A stretch of DNA of 64,000 nucleotides. Origin: Aptenodytes patagonicus (Eukaryota; Chordata; Aves; Sphenisciformes; Spheniscidae). Position 1 is the stretch's first letter. Each line of letters starts with the position of its first letter. The stretch is from the NCBI RefSeq assembly GCF_965638725.1, contig NC_134982.1:41096799-41160798 (forward strand), given 5' to 3'. The position numbers and the translations under genes are program-made. The notes under the pieces were generated by a model, which was not told the origin of the DNA, searched no databases, and worked only from the letters and a program-made list of their open reading frames with translations. This document shows positions 58,915 through 64,000 of the stretch, one piece after another.

Positions 58915-60988
58915 CCTCAACCATGGACTTCCGGAGGGTGGACTTTGGCCTGTTCAGGACACTGGTTGAGAGACTCCCTTGGGAGACAGTCCTGAAGGGC
59001 AAAGGGGTCCAGAAGGGCTGGACGATCTTCAGGAAGGAAGTCTTAAAGGCGCAGGAGCAGGCTGTCCCCATGTGCCGTAAGAACGGGTGGGGAAGACAAC
59101 CAGCCTGGCTGGGACTCAGGAAAAAAAGGAGAGTTTACCACTTGTGGAAGAAGGGGCAGGCGACTCAAGAAGAGTACAGGGATCTCGTTAGGTCGTGCAG
59201 AGAGGAAATGAGAAAGGCAAAAGCCCAGCTAGAACGCAATCTGGCCGCTGTCGTTAGAGACAACAAAAAATGTTTTTACAAATATATTAATGACAAGAAG
59301 AGAGCCAAGGAAAATCTCCATCCTTTATTGGATGTGGGGGGGGACATTGTCACCAAGGATGAGGAAAAGGCTGAGGTACTTAATGCCTTCTTTGCCTCAG
59401 TCTTTAACAGGCAGACCAGTTATCCTCAGGGTATTCAGCCCCCTGAGCTGGAAGACAGGGACGGTGAGCAGGATGAATCCCCCATAATCCAGGAGGAAGC
59501 AGTCAACGACCTGCTACGCCACCTGGATGCTCACAAGTCTTTGGGGCCAGATGGGATCCACCCGAGAGGGCTGAGAGAGCTGGCGGAGGAGCTCGCCAAG
59601 CCACTCTCCATCATTTATCAGCAGTCCTGGTTAATGGGGGAGGTCCCGGATGATTGGAGGCTTGCCAATGTGATGCCCATCTACAAGAAGGGATGGAAGG
59701 AGGATCCGGGCAACTACGGGCCTGTCAGCCTGACCTCGGTGCCGGGGAAGATTATGGAGCGGTTCATCATGAGGGCGCTCACAAGGCATGAGCAGGACAA
59801 CCAGGGGATCAGGCCCAGCCAGCACGGGTTCATGAGATGCAGGTCCTGCTTGACCAACCTGATCTCCTTCTATGGCCAGGTGACCCGCCTAGTGGATGAG
59901 GGAAAGGCTGTGGATGTGTCTACCTGGACTTCAGTAAGGCCTTTGACACTGTATCCCACAGCATTCTCCTAGAGAAGCTGGCGGCTCACGGCTTAGGCAG
60001 GTGTACTCTTCGCTGGGTAAAAAACTGGCTGGACAGCCGGGCCCAGAGAGTTGTGGTGAATGGAGTTCAATCCAGTTGGCGGCCGGTCACGAGCGGTGTT
60101 CCCCAGGGCTCAGTTTTGGGGCCGGTCTTGTTCAATGTCTTTATCAATGACCTGGATGAGGGGATCGAGTGCACCCTCAGTCAGTTTGCAGATGACACCA
60201 AGTTGGGCGGGAGTGTTGATCTGCTTGAGGGTAGGAAGGCTCTGCAGAGGGACCTGGACAGGCTGGATCGATGGGCCGAGGCCAACTGTAGGAGATTCAA
60301 CAAGGCCAAGTGCCGGGTCCTGCACTTCAGCCACAACAACCCCATGCAGCGCTACAGGCTTGGGGAAGAGTGGCTGGAAAGCTGCCTGGAGGAAAAGGAC
60401 CTGGGGGTGCTGGTTGACAGCCGGCTGAACATGAGCCGGCAGTGTGCCCAGGCGGCCAAGAAGGCCAATGGCATCCTGGCCTCTATCAGAAATAGTGTGG
60501 CCAGCAGGAGTAGGGAAGTGATCGTGCCCCTGTACTCGGCACTGGTGAGGCCGCACCTCGAATACTGTGTTCAGTTTTGGGCCCCTCACTACAAGAAGGA
60601 TGTTGAGATGTTAGAGCATGTCCAGAGAAGGGCAACAAGGCTGGTGAGGGGTCTGGAGAACAAGTCTTATGAGGAGCGGCTGAGGGAACCGGCGTTGTTT
60701 AGCCTGGAGAAAAGGAGGCTGAGGGGAGACCTCATCGCTCTCTACAACTACCTGCAAGGAGGTTGTAGCGAGGTGGGTGTCGGTCTCTTCTCCCAAGTAA
60801 CAAGCGATAGGACGAGAGGAAATGGCCTCAAGTTGCACCAGGGGAGGTTTAGATTGGACGTGAGGAAAAATTTCTTTACTGAAAGAGTGGTTAAACATTG
60901 GCACAGGCTGCCCAGGGAAGTGGTTGAGTCCCCATCCCTGGAGGTATTTAAAAGACGAGTAGATGAGGCACTTAGGGACGTGGTTTAG
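58887..60988 (+). pseudogene. CR1 ORF2 remnant with a single frameshift
   Basis: The first frame (to 59972) reads FRRVDFGLFRTLVERLPW, a Lys/Arg-rich linker, SLGPDGIHPRGLRELAEELA and [20 protein letters not shown]. One base is missing near 59915, in ggatgtgtctacc where the RT motif with [12 protein letters not shown] follows in the next frame. The second frame continues without a stop through [17 protein letters not shown], the catalytic [23 protein letters not shown] and [19 protein letters not shown] to the stop at 60988. Endonuclease and ORF1 are absent, so it cannot move on its own. The first codons of the listed range (58887-58914) are probably host sequence. Confidence 0.92.
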
Positions 60989-61080
60989 TGGGCATGGTGG
61001 TGTAGGGTTGATGGTTGGACTTGATGATCTTAGAGGTCTTTTCCAACCTTAATGATCCTATGATTGTATGATTCTATGAT
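58915..61080 (+). mobile_element. CR1 LINE, 5'-truncated, best preserved copy
   Basis: It starts inside the linker between endonuclease and reverse transcriptase (gacttccggagggtggac) and ends aatgatcctatgattgtatgattctatgat, the CR1 3' repeats. It is about 2.17 kb, plus strand, with much higher GC than the flanks. The 3' UTR between the stop codon at 60988 and the end is about 90 bp. The exact left edge is uncertain by a few tens of bases. Only one frameshift in the coding part suggests it is the youngest of the CR1 copies here. Confidence 0.95.
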
Positions 61081-61269
61081 AAACACTAATAAATAATTAA
61101 ACAGCAACCAAGCAATTAAATTCTTGAGTGGTGAGTTCAGTTGACACAGCCTTTCATGCCTGTAACAGTTCCCTATCACAGCAGTAGGCATGGCTGGTTG
61201 GAACCTCTGACTTCTGGCCAATTTATCTGTGCTTTTCATAAAGCAGGTTACAACTCACCCCAGAGCACA
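61081..61269. other. Short unique spacer between two CR1 pieces
   Basis: AT-rich at first. No feature recognised. Confidence 0.4.
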
Positions 61270-61650
61270 GCCACCAAGGTAGCTAAAGGTTGGCGCACCT
61301 GACCCATGAGGAGAGACAAAGAGAAGGTTAGGGAGAGATCCTCCTGCTGCCTTCAGCTATCTGATGGGATGTCATAGAGAAAATGGAGCCAGAGCATTTT
61401 CAGAGGTGCACAGCAAGAGGATGAGAGGCAATAGGAACACATGAAATTCCGGCTAGATTTCAGGACAAAATTTCACAGTGAGGTGGTCAGTGACCAGGCT
61501 CCCACAGATGCTGTGCAATCTCCATCCTTGGAGATATTCTGAACTCAGCCAGACAGGGTCTCTCTACCTCAGTGGGCCCTCCTGTGGGTAAAGGGTTGGG
61601 CTCGGCTCCAGAGGTGCTTTCAAACTGAAGTTATTCTGCAATTCTCTGAC
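61270..61650 (+). mobile_element. Very old CR1 tail, plus strand
   Basis: Degenerate similarity to the last part of CR1: ttggcgcacctgacccatga (where newer copies have cctatgaggaaaga), aaatttcacagtgaggtggt (the FFT/RVVKHW region), ccatccttggagatattc (SPSLEVF region) and an end of attctgcaattctctgact. It is much more diverged than the neighbouring copy and lies on the same strand, so it is an independent, older insertion rather than part of it. Confidence 0.75.
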
Positions 61651-64000
61651 TGCAATTGAAATTCCACTGGACACAACTAAATCCAGTACTGTCAGGTGCA
61701 ACTATTGAAAACCCCCGAGACAGACCTCCCCAAAAATCTGAGGCATTTAAACAGCAAAAAAAATACTGCAAACCATTTTTACTGCAAGTTTTCGTCTTCT
61801 ATTTTCATAAACACTTGAAAGTTCAACTTTGTAAGCTTTCTCTGCTTTGTTGATACAGTTAAAATACCTTAATATTCTCTGATGAAAACATGATTTTATA
61901 GATACCAGGCTGTCAGAAAAGATGATTCAGTCAGGAAAATTCATTGCAAACTATGGTCACAATAAAATCAATAGAATTGACAGCACTGAGAAAGACTATG
62001 AGATGAGACTCTTGAGAATGTGCCTTGATGAGGTCTCTGAATAGCCCTGTGAAATGCAGACTGAGCAAACCCCAAGCCCTAGTTAGTATGGTGCATAACT
62101 TTTTAACAGTGGAATAATTATTAGTTGCAAAGAAACAGTCATTGCTTTAATTCAGAGACTAATATAAATAGGAATCCTGGCTATAAAGGCTCCCTAGACA
62201 TAACCCAGATAACTTTCTAGGGTTTGTAATCCCAGATATGTGTAGCTAAGAGTATCTCCCAGGTATCCTTGCTTCCTTTGCTTTCTGAAGTGCACAGGTT
62301 GCCTTCCCAATGGCAGAAGGTTTCTTTAATCTAAAAGATTAAATCATTGACTTCTCCTCCATGAAGACATTTTACTGTAGGGTTCTTGCACATGGAATCT
62401 ACTCCCAGTTCCAATCAATTTTATTCAGTTTAGTTATTTTTATCTAGTTCATTTCTGGGTTTTATTCTATATTTGTTGAACTGGAACACATCTCCTTGTG
62501 TAGAATAGTAATACTGAAATGAATTATTTTAAAAACTGGGTATTCTCTAAAAATTATGAAAAATGTGACTCAAAATTTTTCTTTCATTTTGAAGATTTTC
62601 ATAAAATGCACAAAGTTGTTATTTTTTTATCTTATTGGCTTGTTACCAGTGGATTTAAGATTATATATTTAAAATGTGAAATCACATCCACTTTCTTCCA
62701 AAAATTTTGTGTGATGAACTCTGAATGCAGAGTTTTTTAGCCATTTAAGTGTTTGATTCTTTTATGTATAAACATTTTCCTAGTGTAAACAGACGAGCTA
62801 ACAAACCCAGGTTTTTCTTACACAACCCAGATCACACAAGGGGCTGCACATGCATAAAGATGGAAATAAATGCTACAGAGAGTGCATTGTTGCCTCTATC
62901 ATTACAAAGCAAGGCAGTAATTTGGCAAAATAAAGAGCCCACTCTCAATTAAGGCTTTCCTAAATGTCACAGTATTTCTACTGAAAGCTCCCCTCTTGAT
63001 TGCTAGGCTGAAAGCTACATTTCCAGGCCTATTGGAGTATCAAATCCTACCATGACCCTTCTGGTAACGATGTCAGGTCATCACAAGCTGAATCTCAGGC
63101 CTAGGCACTATATGAGGAGCTTTGCCTTCACCACAGCTCCTGAGAAGCCTGATGACAGTTGCATGGAAGTTCTGGGCAGCTGCAGGAAGGATGAACAAAG
63201 TTGTGTCAGTGTAGGCAAATAATTACTGTCACAGTTTGTGACCAGTGCTAAGGCAAGCTTTTGGGATAATAACAACCAGGGGGTACAAAAGGCTGTGAAC
63301 CTCTCCACCTGCAAGGACTTATGCTTTCCCCTCCATAGAACAAGTAATTCTCTGTATCTCATTGTCCCCAATGGCAAAAACTAGCATCCTCTGGCTGTGA
63401 TTTGACAACAAAGATGTGACTACGAGCATCAAACATTATTTGAAGGTTTCTTCATAGTAGGCCATTTCATTCACACTTTGGACACATAGACTGGTTGACA
63501 ATTCAGGGAAGCTCAAGCCCTTGTCCACCTTCTATGTTAAGCAAGCAGTGCTGTGCGATGCTCTCAATGGTTACTGTTTGTGGAAATTAAACTTTCCTCA
63601 GATTTTCTGGTCAGGGAATGAGAAATGACAGAAAAGATCACTATCAAAGCAAGCATTCCAGACTAAAGAGGATATAGAGGCTATGCAAGCATTTTCTGAA
63701 AATGGAGCTATATTATTTACTTCTACTGGAAAAATCCTTCTGAATGTATTTTACAGTATTTTATAAATAAGATGATGGTTCAGAAAAACAGAAAGAATAT
63801 TGGGAAACACAGAAAATATTTCAGCTTTTTTGAGTTACTTTTCCAAGTAGCAATATTTAACAATAATGAAAAAATAATAAGCTGCCTGGACGGCTTTCTG
63901 AATTCCGTATTTGTTTCTCAGCCCATGGAACACACTTTCAGGCAATAAAGTTTCTATAAATGCAGAAATTAATTTCAGAAAATCTTAATTAATTATGTTA
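61651..64000. other. Gene-free, AT-rich DNA to the window end
   Basis: No supported gene or repeat. ORFs of 60-90 codons (for example 62519-62740 plus, 63108-63377 minus) have no known domains. Confidence 0.45.

Noticed and set aside
60110..60589. Minus-strand ORF of 159 codons
   Set aside because: Antisense shadow of the CR1 reverse transcriptase on the plus strand.

Overview
This window looks like bird nuclear DNA. It is AT-rich and almost gene-empty on the large scale. It carries several CR1 non-LTR retrotransposons with the characteristic 3' end made of 8-bp ATTCTATG-type repeats, and two LTRs whose start and end match an LTR type I recognise from many bird genomes. There is no bacterial-type gene packing. 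I saw no rRNA, tRNA or CRISPR.

Layout. 1-228 is an exact copy of 11213-11440. 4213-4805 is an ERVL-like LTR on the minus strand with a microsatellite grown inside it. 6439-6448 is a possible first coding exon (strong start context, then a splice donor). 7831-10445 is a 5'-truncated, decayed CR1 on the minus strand. 19183-19257 is a CR1 3' scrap. 20574-20796 is a short solo LTR with a perfect 5-bp target duplication. 22855-36378 (plus strand) is the body of one multi-exon gene for a mostly coiled-coil protein, which I cannot name. 42928-43921 is an older CR1 on the plus strand. 46020-46560 is an isolated GC-rich patch. 51109-51180 is a long polypurine tract. 54692-55510 (minus strand) is a broken cytochrome P450 family 1 exon. 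58915-61080 is the best-preserved CR1 (plus strand, one frameshift). 61270-61650 is a very old CR1 tail.

The coiled-coil gene is the main host gene. About a dozen exons have good splice sites, and most join in phase, giving roughly 570 visible residues. Three places do not join cleanly: the 25161 to 26042 exon junction, the 33863-34102 exon, and the 34540 to 35351 junction. Either small exons are missing from my model, or the gene is decaying, or the assembly has indels. The P450 remnant is clearly dead.

I found no convincing new biological system. The points most worth a second look are the 228-bp identical repeat 11.2 kb apart, the status of the coiled-coil gene, and the CYP1 relic.
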